Below are positions 9,408-18,391 of a stretch of 64,000 nt of DNA, piece by piece (the first letter of the stretch is position 1; every line of letters starts with the position of its first letter). A model generated the notes under the pieces. It saw only the letters and a program-made list of their open reading frames with translations, searched no databases and was not told the origin of the DNA. The DNA is from Desulfobacterales bacterium (GTDB lineage Bacteria; Desulfobacterota; Desulfobacteria; Desulfobacterales; Desulfosalsimonadaceae): NCBI GenBank assembly GCA_018335195.1, contig JAGXKN010000016.1, forward strand, positions 1-64,000, read 5' to 3'. A program made the translations under genes and the position numbers.

Positions 9408-9497
9408 ATGAAGACATTGATTTTATTATTGATTATCGTGGGCGTGTGGGCGGCCCTCCAGCTGTGGATTCTGCCCAAAATGGGGATATCCACTTGA
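9408..9497 (+). CDS. 29-residue membrane microprotein
   Basis: A short ORF begins MKTLILLLIIVGVW and ends LPKMGIST. It has one hydrophobic helix (residues 3-21) and a basic C-terminal residue pair typical of single-pass small proteins. It starts 24 bases after the pilQ stop and ends about 105 bases before ssb, so it may be co-transcribed with either. The ribosome-binding site is weak (ggacagacaga). The strong hydrophobic composition and clean start and stop suggest a real gene. Chance occurrence cannot be excluded without homologues. Confidence 0.45.
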   Translation: MKTLILLLIIVGVWAALQLWILPKMGIST

Positions 9498-9602
9498 GTT
9501 CGGGATGCCTGCCAGGTGGCGGGCCCGAGTTCGCAAAGCCAGGAACCCGAAGACCCATCGGTTCAAGACCACTCAGATAACAGCATTACGCGAGGATAGC
9601 AA

Positions 9603-10052
9603 ATGGCACGCGGCGTCAACAAGGTAATCCTGATCGGAAACCTGGGAAGAGATCCGGAGATCCGCTATACGCAGGACGGAAACGCAGTGGCGAATTTCAC
9701 CCTTGCCACTTCAATGGAGTGGCGGGACAAGGCCAGCGGCGAGAAACGGGAAAAAACCGAATGGCATCGGATTGTTGCCTTTCGCAAGCTCGGCGAAATC
9801 TGCGGGGAGTATCTGTCCAAGGGTAAGCAGGTCTACATCGAAGGCCGCCTCCAGACCCGCTCCTGGGAGCAGGACGGGGTGACCCGGTACATGACCGAGG
9901 TGGTGGCCAGTGACATGCAGATGCTCGGCGGAAAGGGCGCAGGGGGCGGCGGCGGATACAATGCGGGCGGCGGTTTTTCAGGTGAACCCCAGCCCCAGCC
10001 GGCCCCCGGCGGCAGCGACGGCGGGAATGCAGACGATGACATTCCCTTTTAA
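9603..10052 (+). CDS. ssb: Single-stranded DNA-binding protein
   Basis: A 149-residue protein. The N-terminal OB fold (about 1-108) has the family start [19 protein letters not shown], the [11 protein letters not shown] strand and the [10 protein letters not shown] strand. A Gly/Pro/Gln-rich flexible linker follows, then the acidic DDDIPF tip that docks partner proteins. It should coat single-stranded DNA in replication, recombination and repair. It has its own terminator at 10138-10165, shared with the convergent tatA. Confidence 0.96.
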   Translation: MARGVNKVILIGNLGRDPEIRYTQDGNAVANFTLATSMEWRDKASGEKREKTEWHRIVAFRKLGEICGEYLSKGKQVYIEGRLQTRSWEQDGVTRYMTEVVASDMQMLGGKGAGGGGGYNAGGGFSGEPQPQPAPGGSDGGNADDDIPF

Positions 10053-10137
10053 GCTGAATCGGGGCGTCTGCGGAACAAAGAACAACATTCCGAAATCACT
10101 TCTCCCGATAGCTGTAGAAAACATTCCTGCAGGAGAT

Positions 10138-10165
10138 AAAGCCGGGCACCGGCCCGGCTTTTATT
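10138..10165. terminator. Bidirectional intrinsic terminator between ssb and tatA
   Basis: The stem is AAGCCGGGC / GCCCGGCTT (10139-10147 with 10152-10160) with a 4-base loop. It is followed on the + strand by ttttattttt and preceded by an A-rich run, so it can serve both convergent genes. It overlaps the end of tatA. Confidence 0.8.
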
Positions 10166-10355
10166 TTTCCTTTTCCTTTTTTTGATCCTCGATCTGATCG
10201 GGATCCGATTCGGAATTCTCGCTGGAAACCGCCTTTTTAAAGTTGCGGATCCCCTTGCCGATGCCTGATCCGATTTCGGGCATCTTGCCCGCCCCGAAAA
10301 TAATCATGATAATCACCAGAATGACAATCAATTCTGGCATGCCGATGCCAAACAT
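10161..10355 (-). CDS. tatA: Sec-independent translocase subunit TatA/TatE
   Basis: A 64-residue protein. A short periplasmic N-terminus and a transmembrane helix (about 6-20) are followed by the [10 protein letters not shown] hinge and an amphipathic helix with [11 protein letters not shown]. It ends in a highly charged tail (EDQKKEKEK). This is the pore-forming TatA type that exports folded proteins with twin-arginine signals. It stands alone without tatBC, which is common in Desulfobacterota. Confidence 0.93.
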   Translation of the reverse strand: MFGIGMPELIVILVIIMIIFGAGKMPEIGSGIGKGIRNFKKAVSSENSESDPDQIEDQKKEKEK

Positions 10356-10474
10356 GTAGGCGCTCCTCTTCTTGGCAGTTGGCCGCGCCCTGTTTTCGAC
10401 GCGACAATTTTATTTAATTTTAGGCAAATCTGCATGTTCTGTCAATTGCTTAATAAAGCCCATGGCCCGGAGAT

Positions 10475-10526
10475 TGAAAATTTTCATGGGATAGCTCTTG
10501 TCAATTTTTCGAAAATGGATTAAAAT
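10475..10526 (+). promoter_or_regulatory. Promoter and 12-bp palindrome upstream of the MetE-like gene
   Basis: TTGTCA at 10498-10503 and TAAAAT at 10521-10526 have a 17-base spacer, a good sigma-70-type arrangement. A perfect palindrome TGAAAATTTTCA at 10475-10486 lies 12 bases before the -35 box and could be a regulator site. That role is inference. Confidence 0.5.
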
Positions 10527-10586
10527 GATTATTTTTCAGTAATATAAGAAAGTGCGAAAACTCCGGATAAAAAGGATCGACCGACC

Positions 10587-11660
10587 ATGAATACCGATTT
10601 TCGCCCCCGGGGCCTTGCCGCCTGGATCGGGAGCCTTCCCATGGACAATCATGACGAAGCGGTAAAAGTCATGCTTGAGTATACGCCGGATATTCCGATC
10701 TGGGTGCAGTTGCCGAAATTTGCAGCAGAGGGAATGGTCGCCCAGTTTGCAAGGGGCATGCCCGGACTGGCCCGCAAAGAGGGCCGCATGTTCGTCGATG
10801 CCGGGGATGAAAGCTTTGACGAGGCCATGGTGGATTTTTTTGAAGCCTACATGGCTGTTACCGAAGGGGGCGAAGATATTGCCGACTCCCGCTTTGCGCT
10901 GCATCAGGACGAAGCCCCGGGTTTTTTTACCTTTATGCGGGAACTCGATCAGCGCGCGGACAAGCCCGCTGCAGTCAAGGGCCAGGTGACCGGACCGTTT
11001 ACCTTTGGCACGGGCCTTGTCGACGATGCGGGCCGGACCGTTTTCTACAACGAACATGTTCGGGACGCGGCGGTAAAGCTGATTGCCATGAAGGCCCGCT
11101 GGCAGGTAAACCAGTTGAAAAAATACGGCGTGCCCGTAATCGTATTCCTCGACGAACCGGCGCTGGCCGGATTCGGGTCTTCGGCCTTTATCAGCGTATC
11201 CCGGGATGAAATCGATGCATGTTTTGCAGAGGTGATTGCAGCGATCCACGAGGAAGGCGGACTTGCAGGCGTCCATGTCTGCGCCAACGCCGAGTGGTCC
11301 GTGATCCTGGATTCAGAGGCGGATATTGTAAGCTTTGACGCGTTTTCCTATTTTGACAAGTTTATCCTGTATGCCGACTCGCTTCGTCGGTTTTTGGAAA
11401 GCGGCCGAATCCTGGCCTGGGGTATTGTCCCCACCAGCGATACTGCGGCCATTGCGTCCCAGAGCGCGGAGTCCCTTTATGAGCTTTGGCAGGAGGAAGT
11501 CAAACAGGTGGAGGCCCTTGGATTTGACCGGCAGCAGGTTGTTTCTCAATCGCTGATCACTCCAAGCTGCGGCACCGGCGCTCTTTCCATGGACCACGCG
11601 ATGCAGGTCATTGACATGAACCATGGCCTCTCAAAACGGATCCGGGGCGAACAAAGCTGA
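10587..11660 (+). CDS. Core-MetE/UROD-like methyltransferase (cobalamin-independent methionine synthase family)
   Basis: A 357-residue TIM-barrel protein of the UROD/MetE superfamily, matching only the catalytic C-terminal half of classical MetE. The zinc-site pattern is visible: His and Cys in GVHVCAN near residue 231-235 and Cys in TPSCGTG near 330, with VFLDEPALAGFG (a conserved Glu) around 190. Such core-MetE proteins are thought to transfer methyl groups from methylcobamide proteins rather than methyl-tetrahydrofolate. The substrate here is unproven. It appears monocistronic with its own promoter. Confidence 0.75.
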   Translation: MNTDFRPRGLAAWIGSLPMDNHDEAVKVMLEYTPDIPIWVQLPKFAAEGMVAQFARGMPGLARKEGRMFVDAGDESFDEAMVDFFEAYMAVTEGGEDIADSRFALHQDEAPGFFTFMRELDQRADKPAAVKGQVTGPFTFGTGLVDDAGRTVFYNEHVRDAAVKLIAMKARWQVNQLKKYGVPVIVFLDEPALAGFGSSAFISVSRDEIDACFAEVIAAIHEEGGLAGVHVCANAEWSVILDSEADIVSFDAFSYFDKFILYADSLRRFLESGRILAWGIVPTSDTAAIASQSAESLYELWQEEVKQVEALGFDRQQVVSQSLITPSCGTGALSMDHAMQVIDMNHGLSKRIRGEQS

Positions 11661-11713
11661 TACTTTGAAAAACTTCACAGGTTTTCAATACAAAACAAAC
11701 CTTTGACCTTATA

Positions 11714-11760
11714 TAACTCATAACCTATAACGCATTACACATTACGCATAACCCATAACC
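11714..11760. repeat. Degenerate taaccYat/attacgc direct-repeat tract
   Basis: Short units such as ataactcataacc, gcattacac and attacgcataaccc are repeated in this 47-base tract between the MetE-like gene and the MoxR gene. It is of the same style as 171-247. Confidence 0.6.
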
Positions 11761-11783
11761 ATTCAAAACCGCAGGAAGAATCA

Positions 11784-12644
11784 ATGATGACGGAAAACAG
11801 ACAGGAACAGGGATATTTCACCGGCGCCCAGCGGTATGTGCTCGATGATGAACTGGCCCAGATCGTCAATATTTCCATGTCCCTGGAAATGCCGCTGCTG
11901 CTCAAGGGCGAGCCCGGCACGGGCAAGACCATGCTGGCCCATGCCATTGCCGAAAATCTGAGCATGCCGCTGATCGTGTTAAACGTGAAATCCAACATGA
12001 AGCTTATTGACGGGCTTTACCAATATGATACCCTGACCCGGTTAAACGACAGCCGGTTCGGGGACTCCACGCGCGATGTCAGCCGAATCGAGGATTACAT
12101 CAAAATGGGCAAGATCGGCCAGGCCTTCACAGCCGAGCAGCGCACCGTGCTGTTGATCGACGAAATCGACAAGGCGGACACCGACTTCCAGGATGACATG
12201 CTTGATGTGCTTGACCAGATGGAGTTTGATATTATCGAGGTCGACAAGACCATCCGGGCCAAGCACCGGCCGGTGATGGTGATCACGTCCAACGCAAAAA
12301 AGGATTTGTCCGATCCGTTTCTGGGGCGGTGCAATTTCCACCACATCGCCTTTCCGGATCCGCCGATGATGCGGCGGATTATCGGGGTGCATTTCCCCGA
12401 GATCGACTCCGAGCTGATGAATAACGCCGTTGATACTTTTTACCGGCTCCGGGAAATCGACAACGTGGAGAAAAAGCCCGCGACCCGGGAACTGATAAAC
12501 TGGATCCGGGCGCTTTCCATGGATCCCGATTTCAAGCCCAAGCAGCTGGCCAAGGGGGAAGTGCCATACTTGGGCGTTCTCTTCAAAAAGAGCCAGGACT
12601 ATTATTATGCCGCCAACCAGGTCCAGCGGAAAAGACGGTTTTAA
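11784..12644 (+). CDS. MoxR-family AAA+ ATPase
   Basis: A 286-residue AAA+ protein. Walker A is GEPGTGKT (about 41-48), Walker B is LLIDEIDKAD (about 119-128), and sensor 1 is ITSNAKKDLSDPFLGRC. MoxR ATPases act as chaperones that insert cofactors or assemble complexes and usually pair with a VWA-domain partner. That partner follows directly at 12657 (12-base gap). The target complex is not identifiable from the neighbours. The start at 11784 has an AGGAAG ribosome-binding site. A second Met follows at codon 2. Confidence 0.88.
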   Translation: MMTENRQEQGYFTGAQRYVLDDELAQIVNISMSLEMPLLLKGEPGTGKTMLAHAIAENLSMPLIVLNVKSNMKLIDGLYQYDTLTRLNDSRFGDSTRDVSRIEDYIKMGKIGQAFTAEQRTVLLIDEIDKADTDFQDDMLDVLDQMEFDIIEVDKTIRAKHRPVMVITSNAKKDLSDPFLGRCNFHHIAFPDPPMMRRIIGVHFPEIDSELMNNAVDTFYRLREIDNVEKKPATRELINWIRALSMDPDFKPKQLAKGEVPYLGVLFKKSQDYYYAANQVQRKRRF

Positions 12645-12656
12645 GCAGATACGGTC

Positions 12657-13847
12657 ATGTTTGTCGATTTTTTCTATAAGCTCAGAGAAGCGGGCATACC
12701 GGCAACGCCAACGGCGTTTCTGACGCTTCACAAGGCGCTGCAAAACGGGCTGATCATGTCCCTGTCGGACTTTTACACCGCATCCCGGGCGATCCTGGTA
12801 AAAAGTGAACGGTATTTTGATCTGTTTGACCAGATCTTTGCCCATTTTTTCGAAGGCGCGGAAATGCCCGATGTCGAGGGGTTTGAGCTCGACGAGATCG
12901 CCAAATCCCTGCTGGATCAGTGGCTTTCCGATCCGCAGTCCGTTGCTGACGCGCTTGGTGTCGATTCCGCGGAGCTGCAGAACCTCTCGCCGGATGAACT
13001 TATCGAGTATTTCAAGCAGCGGCTCGAAGAGCAGACCGAGCGGCACGACGGCGGAAACCGCTGGATCGGCACGGGCGGGACTTCTCCGGTGGGACATTCC
13101 GGATACCATCCGGAAGGTATGCGCGTGGGAGGAGAGTCGCGAAACAAGTCGGCGGTCAAGGTCGCCAATGAAAGGCGGTACAAGGATTATTCACGCATGG
13201 GCCCCTTGACCCAGGCATCCATTGGAGAAGCCTTAAAGCGCCTGCGCAACCTGGTGCCCTCGGGCCCCAAGGATCAGGTCAATGTCCGCGAAAGCATCTA
13301 CCAGACCATGAAAAACGCGGGCGAGATCGAGATCGTTTTCGACCGGCGGCTGAAAGACCGGCTCAAGGTGATCCTGGCAATTGACAACGGCGGGTATTCC
13401 ATGGACCCTCACGTGCCGGTGGTACAGACCCTGTTCAACTATGCCCGGTCCCAGTTCAAGGAGCTGAAAACCTACTTTTTCCACAACACGATTTACGACA
13501 CCCTGTGGGAGGACCCGGCACGGTATCGAAAGCCCAAGCCGGTGGCCGAATTTGCCGGCCTGGATCCGGACACGCGCCTGATCATTGTCGGCGATGCCAG
13601 CATGGCGCCTTACGAGTTGATGGCCCGGGACGGATCGATTTATGTGCACGAGCGCAGCGGCAGGGCCAGCATCGAGCAGCTGCGCTTTCTGGCGGAAACC
13701 TTTCCGCACAATGCGTGGCTCAACCCGGTGCCGGCCCGCATGTGGCCCTATACCCGGACGATCAATGTCATTCGCCAGGTTTTCCCCATGTTCGAGCTGA
13801 CCATCGATGGGCTGGAACAGGCGGTGGATCAGCTCATGGCGGCATAA
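12657..13847 (+). CDS. VWA-domain protein (CoxE-like), partner of MoxR ATPase
   Basis: A 396-residue protein with an alpha-helical N-terminal half, a basic linker (about 155-185) and a C-terminal von Willebrand A domain from about residue 235. The MIDAS-type metal motif reads AIDNGGYSMD, a variant of DxSxS. The pairing with MoxR immediately upstream is the diagnostic context. Together they probably form a two-part chaperone for maturing a membrane or metal complex. The partner enzyme is unknown. Confidence 0.82.
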   Translation: MFVDFFYKLREAGIPATPTAFLTLHKALQNGLIMSLSDFYTASRAILVKSERYFDLFDQIFAHFFEGAEMPDVEGFELDEIAKSLLDQWLSDPQSVADALGVDSAELQNLSPDELIEYFKQRLEEQTERHDGGNRWIGTGGTSPVGHSGYHPEGMRVGGESRNKSAVKVANERRYKDYSRMGPLTQASIGEALKRLRNLVPSGPKDQVNVRESIYQTMKNAGEIEIVFDRRLKDRLKVILAIDNGGYSMDPHVPVVQTLFNYARSQFKELKTYFFHNTIYDTLWEDPARYRKPKPVAEFAGLDPDTRLIIVGDASMAPYELMARDGSIYVHERSGRASIEQLRFLAETFPHNAWLNPVPARMWPYTRTINVIRQVFPMFELTIDGLEQAVDQLMAA

Positions 13848-13869
13848 AACACATCAATCGGAGGTCAAT

Positions 13870-14337
13870 ATGCATCCTGCAAGCATGGCAGAAAAAATCA
13901 TGAAGGTACTGGCAGTGCTGGTGTTATCCAGTCTTATAATTGCACCGCTGGCTGCCGGCGCAGAACGTCTGGCCGTATCCGCGGATGTGGCAAATGTTCG
14001 CTCCGGTCCGGGCACCGACAACGCAAAGCTTTGGCAGGTTAAGCGCAACACGCCCATCGAGGTGATCGGATCCCAGGACGGCTGGTATCTTTTCAAGGAT
14101 TTCGAGGGGACCAAGGGCTGGATCCACGGGGACCTGGTGGATGATTTCGAGGCCGTGGCCATCAGGGACGGCAAGGACCTGGTCAATATCCGCAGCGGTC
14201 CGGGCACGGATCACGACGTGATCCTGCAGGCCGGGGAGGGCGTTCCGTTCAAGGTCCTGGACAAAGAGGGCGACTGGCTTCACGTGCAGCATGCAGACGG
14301 GGAAAAAGGCTGGATTCACCGCGCGCTGATATGGTAA
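13870..14337 (+). CDS. Exported tandem bacterial SH3-domain protein
   Basis: A 155-residue protein with an N-terminal signal peptide (hydrophobic core about 12-28, cleavage near AAGAERL) followed by two SH3b domains. Each has the ADVANVRSGPGTDN or LVNIRSGPGTDHD signature and a KGWIHGDLV or KGWIHRALI ending. Such domains usually bind peptidoglycan or act as periplasmic interaction modules. I chose the ATG at 13870 because GGAGG lies 5 bases before it. It follows the MoxR/VWA pair by 22 bases and may be part of that unit. Confidence 0.82.
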   Translation: MHPASMAEKIMKVLAVLVLSSLIIAPLAAGAERLAVSADVANVRSGPGTDNAKLWQVKRNTPIEVIGSQDGWYLFKDFEGTKGWIHGDLVDDFEAVAIRDGKDLVNIRSGPGTDHDVILQAGEGVPFKVLDKEGDWLHVQHADGEKGWIHRALIW

Positions 14338-14379
14338 AAACTTTTCCCGGATTGCCGGGTTAACTAGAGAAAGGACAAC

Positions 14380-15375
14380 ATGGCGATTTCAACAGGCCCG
14401 GATCGAAAGACAATTGTTTGCGTGGGTTCTGCGCTGGTGGATATGCTGGCAAAGGAAGGCGACAGTTTTCTGGAGGCCGCGGGCGCGGCCAAGGGCAGCA
14501 TGACGCTGGTGGAGCGGGAATACATTGATGACCTGGCTGCCAAAACCACGGATCCGCCGATAACGGTTTCCGGCGGATCCGCCTGCAACACGGCTGCGGG
14601 CGTGGGCATGCTGGGCGGCGATTCCCGGTTCGTGGGCAAGCTCGGCCGGGATCACATGGGCGAGGTCTTTGAAGCGGACCTGGTCAAAAACGGGGTGACC
14701 CCCTACCTGTTTGACTCCCCGGCGCCCACCGGGCGGGTGCTTTCGGTGATAACCCCGGATGCCCAGCGCACGATGTTTACGTACCTGGGCGCGGCAGCGG
14801 AAATGGCGCCCGAAGAGATCACAGCGGAATGCTTTGCCAATGCAGCGGTGGTACACGTGGAAGGCTACCTTCTGTTTAACCCGGAATTGATGATGGCGGT
14901 GGTGAAAGGGGCCAAAGCATCCGGGGCCCGGGTCAGTCTGGATCTGGCCAGTTTCAACGTGGTTGAGGAATCCCTGGATCTGCTCAACCGGATCGTGGCC
15001 GACTACATCGACATCCTGATTGCAAATGAAGATGAAGCCTTTGCCTATACCGGCATTTCAGACGAGGAAAAGTCCCTGGAAGTGCTGGCCCGGGAGGTGG
15101 AAATCGCGGTTTTAAAAACCGGACCGCGAGGCAGCCTCATCCTCGGACCCGGGGAGGTGGCCCTCGTCGAACGGATGGGCGACGGCTGTGCCGTGGATAC
15201 CACCGGCGCCGGCGATCTTTGGGCGGCCGGATTCCTTTACGGGCTGGTCAATGGGTATTCCTTTTCCAGGAGCGGTGCCCTTGGCTCGGCCTGCGGCTTT
15301 GAGGTCTGCCAGGTGGTGGGCGCCAAAATTGGCGAGGACGGATGGCAGCGGATCCGCCGGCAGCTGGCGGCATAA
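14380..15375 (+). CDS. PfkB-family carbohydrate/nucleoside kinase
   Basis: A 331-residue ribokinase-fold kinase. The first PfkB signature is the GGSACNTAAG loop at 65-74, and the catalytic anion-hole motif DTTGAGD lies near 270 with the base Asp. The adenosine-kinase-like opening (VCVGSALVDML) suggests a nucleoside or sugar substrate, but none can be fixed. A GAGAAAGGA ribosome-binding site precedes the ATG. It is separated by 33 bases from the TPR gene downstream. Confidence 0.85.
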   Translation: MAISTGPDRKTIVCVGSALVDMLAKEGDSFLEAAGAAKGSMTLVEREYIDDLAAKTTDPPITVSGGSACNTAAGVGMLGGDSRFVGKLGRDHMGEVFEADLVKNGVTPYLFDSPAPTGRVLSVITPDAQRTMFTYLGAAAEMAPEEITAECFANAAVVHVEGYLLFNPELMMAVVKGAKASGARVSLDLASFNVVEESLDLLNRIVADYIDILIANEDEAFAYTGISDEEKSLEVLAREVEIAVLKTGPRGSLILGPGEVALVERMGDGCAVDTTGAGDLWAAGFLYGLVNGYSFSRSGALGSACGFEVCQVVGAKIGEDGWQRIRRQLAA

Positions 15376-15408
15376 TCACGGAACTTACAGGGCGGAGAAA
15401 AGACAGCT

Positions 15409-16101
15409 ATGGCCACAGAATCAACCAGATCCCGCAACACGCAGCAAGAGCCGGAAGCATACGATTCGATCCAGGGGTATGGAAAAAAGCTCCTTGCCCG
15501 TGCCAAGTTATATCAGAAACAACTCATCTCGGCAGCGGCCGTTTTTTGTGTCGTACTCGTTGTCGGGGCCGGGGTGCTGTATTTTCTGGACCGCGCGGAA
15601 GATAATGCTTCGGCCATGCTGATTCAGGCCAGCCAGCAGTATGAAAGCATGGACAAAAATGCCGATGACGCGGCCTTTGCCGATATCAAGCAGCAGTTTC
15701 AAACCCTGATCGATGAATACGGATACACAGATGCCGGCAAAATGGCGCTGCTCAATTATGCCGGCATCTGCTACCAAACCGGTGACCACGATCGGTCACT
15801 GGAACTGTATCAAAGCGCCCATGAGGCATTTAAAAGCAATCCCCATTTCAGTCAACTGGCATTAAACGGAATGGCCTATACCCAGGCTGCCAAAGGCAAT
15901 GATCAAGAGGCCATTTCCCTTTTTCAACAGGTCGTGGAAGACGGCTCCCCGGCGCTAAAAGCCCAGGCTCTGTTTCAACTGGGGATGCTTTACAGTCAGA
16001 CGGGGAATCCGGAAAAAAGCAGGCAGGCCTACGAGCGCCTGGTTTCGGACTTTTCGGATTCAATCTTTGCCGAACCGGCCAGATCCCGGATTTCAGGTTA
16101 A
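15409..16101 (+). CDS. Membrane-anchored tetratricopeptide protein (YfgM-like)
   Basis: A 230-residue protein with a charged cytoplasmic N-terminus (about 1-38), one transmembrane helix (about 40-62) and a periplasmic TPR-like domain with about four repeats (for example ALLNYAGICYQTGDHDRSLELY and KAQALFQLGMLYSQTGNPEK). The layout matches YfgM and related ancillary chaperones of the Sec translocon. The assignment to that function is inference. Confidence 0.72.
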   Translation: MATESTRSRNTQQEPEAYDSIQGYGKKLLARAKLYQKQLISAAAVFCVVLVVGAGVLYFLDRAEDNASAMLIQASQQYESMDKNADDAAFADIKQQFQTLIDEYGYTDAGKMALLNYAGICYQTGDHDRSLELYQSAHEAFKSNPHFSQLALNGMAYTQAAKGNDQEAISLFQQVVEDGSPALKAQALFQLGMLYSQTGNPEKSRQAYERLVSDFSDSIFAEPARSRISG

Positions 16102-16162
16102 AACCGGGTCAACCGCCCCTCGGCCCCGACACGCTGCTTTCATTTAACCATACGATTGCCCT

Positions 16163-18370
16163 ATGGTCAGCGCCCGCCCAGATAATGTCACCCTGAACTG
16201 CCAGATCGAGCGTGTGACCTACACGAACCCGGAAAACGGATACACTGTTGCGCGGGTGCGCATTCGCGGCCGGCGCGAGCCGGTCACCGTTGTGGGCCGG
16301 TTCATGGAGCCCACCCCTGGCGAGGTCATGGAGATGACCGGGAGATGGAAGATTCACCCCGCCTACGGCGAGCAGTTCGAGGTGGATTCCTACCGCACCA
16401 CCGCGCCTTCCACGGTAAACGGCATCCAGAAATACCTTGGCTCCGGCCTGGTCCGGGGCATCGGCCCGGAAATGGCCAGGCGGATCGTGGCAAGATTCGG
16501 CAAATCCGCCCTGTCGGTCATTGAAAACGAACCCCACCGGCTGCAGGAAGTCGAGGGGATCGGCAAAAAGCGCGTGGAGATGATCAAGGACGCGTGGGCC
16601 GAGCAGAAAGAGATCCGCAATGTTATGCTTTTTCTGCAGTCCCACGAGGTCAGCGCGGCCTATGCCGTGCGCATATTCCGCCAGTACGGCCGGGATGCCG
16701 TGGAGGTGGTCACGGAGAATCCCTATCGACTGGCCACGGACATTTCCGGCATCGGCTTTTTGACTGCGGATAGAATCGCCCAGAAGCTTGGATTTGAAAA
16801 GACGCATCCCCTGCGCATCCGCGCAGGGGTGCTTTACGTGTTAAATCAGCTCTCCGAAGACGGCCACGTGTATTATCCCCGGGACCTGCTGATCGGAAAA
16901 TGCACGGAAATTCTTGAAACCGATGTCGATACCGTAGCAAGAGCCATTTCCGAAACCCAAAGCGACGGGCAGGTTGTCGTCGAAGAGACCGGCCTGGATG
17001 CCGCTTCCGGTGAAAACCGACAGGCGGTTTATCTGAAGCGGTTTTACGTAAGTGAAACCGGGATTGCGGCGCATTTTGACCGGTTGCTGGCTGCGCCCAA
17101 GTCCGTGCGGGCTATTGACACCCAACGCGCCCTGCAATGGGTGCAGCAGCGACTCGATTTTAACCTGGCAGACAAGCAGAAAGCGGCTGTGCGCGGTGCG
17201 GTGGAAAACAAGGTCATGGTGATCACGGGCGGACCGGGCACCGGCAAAACCACGATCATCCGGGCGGTGCTGGAAATTTTTTCCCGCCTCCACGTGCGCA
17301 TTATGCTGGCCGCGCCCACCGGCCGGGCGGCCAAGAAAATGAGCGAGACCACCGGTCACGGGGCCGGCACCATCCACCGGCTGCTTTCCTTTAACTACCA
17401 GGCCGGCGGATTTCAGAAAAACCAGGACAATCCGCTGAAGTGTGACCTGCTGATCGTGGACGAGGCTTCCATGATTGACACGCAGCTCATGTATCACCTG
17501 CTCAAGGCGGTGCCGCCGGCAGCCACCCTGTTGCTGGTGGGCGATGTTTACCAGCTGCCTTCGGTGGGTCCGGGCAATGTGCTGCAGGACGTAATCGAAT
17601 CCGGAAAAGTGCCCGTGGTCCGGCTTACTGAAATATTCCGCCAGGCCCAACAAAGCCGGATCGTCGTCAATGCCCACCGCATCAACAGCGGCAGCATGCC
17701 CCGGCTTGACGCCGAGGCGGAAAGCGACTTTTTTTTCATTGAGCAGGAGGATCCGGAAAAAGTTGTTGACATTATCGTGGAATTGGTGTCAAAACGCATT
17801 CCCCGGCGCTTTGGCGTTGATCCCGTAGACGAGGTGCAGGTGCTTTCGCCCATGCACAAGGGAACTTCCGGAACAGCCAACCTCAACGGCCTGCTCCAGG
17901 AGGCGCTGAACCCGGAAAAAACGCGGGTCAGCGTGGCAGGGGCGACTTTCCGGATGCATGATAAGGTCATGCAGATCCGGAACAATTACGACAAGCAGGT
18001 GTTTAACGGGGATATGGGGCGCATCTCGGAAATTGACGAACAATTTCGCCAAATGCGGATTGATTTTGAGGGCCGGCAAATCGATTATGCGTTTACCGAA
18101 CTCGACGAGGTGGTCCCGGCATATGCCGTATCCGTGCACAAATCCCAGGGTTCGGAATTCCCGGTGGTGGTCATGCCGATTTTGACCCAGCATTATATCA
18201 TGCTGCAGCGCAACCTGATCTATACCGCAGTGACCCGGGGGCGCCGCCTGGTGGTCCTGGTGGGAACGAAAAAGGCCATGGCTATTGCGGTGAAAAATGA
18301 CCGGCCCAGGCAGCGTTATACGCGGCTGGCCGCCAGAATGGCGGGACCGCAGCCGGCCTCGGCAGTTTGA
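16163..18370 (+). CDS. recD2: RecD2-type ATP-dependent helicase
   Basis: A 735-residue SF1B 5'-3' DNA helicase without RecBC partners. The N-terminal OB-like domain and helix-hairpin-helix elements (VEGIGKKRVEMIK near 131) identify RecD2 rather than RecD. Walker A is GGPGTGKTT near 355-363, Walker B is LIVDEASMID near 432, and the C-terminal UvrD-like motif is YAVSVHKSQGSEF near 655. It should act in DNA repair or fork processing. It starts after a 61-base gap and ends 21 bases before trkA. Confidence 0.92.
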   Translation: MVSARPDNVTLNCQIERVTYTNPENGYTVARVRIRGRREPVTVVGRFMEPTPGEVMEMTGRWKIHPAYGEQFEVDSYRTTAPSTVNGIQKYLGSGLVRGIGPEMARRIVARFGKSALSVIENEPHRLQEVEGIGKKRVEMIKDAWAEQKEIRNVMLFLQSHEVSAAYAVRIFRQYGRDAVEVVTENPYRLATDISGIGFLTADRIAQKLGFEKTHPLRIRAGVLYVLNQLSEDGHVYYPRDLLIGKCTEILETDVDTVARAISETQSDGQVVVEETGLDAASGENRQAVYLKRFYVSETGIAAHFDRLLAAPKSVRAIDTQRALQWVQQRLDFNLADKQKAAVRGAVENKVMVITGGPGTGKTTIIRAVLEIFSRLHVRIMLAAPTGRAAKKMSETTGHGAGTIHRLLSFNYQAGGFQKNQDNPLKCDLLIVDEASMIDTQLMYHLLKAVPPAATLLLVGDVYQLPSVGPGNVLQDVIESGKVPVVRLTEIFRQAQQSRIVVNAHRINSGSMPRLDAEAESDFFFIEQEDPEKVVDIIVELVSKRIPRRFGVDPVDEVQVLSPMHKGTSGTANLNGLLQEALNPEKTRVSVAGATFRMHDKVMQIRNNYDKQVFNGDMGRISEIDEQFRQMRIDFEGRQIDYAFTELDEVVPAYAVSVHKSQGSEFPVVVMPILTQHYIMLQRNLIYTAVTRGRRLVVLVGTKKAMAIAVKNDRPRQRYTRLAARMAGPQPASAV

Positions 18371-18391
18371 CGGGTAAAAGGAGTCATCGCA

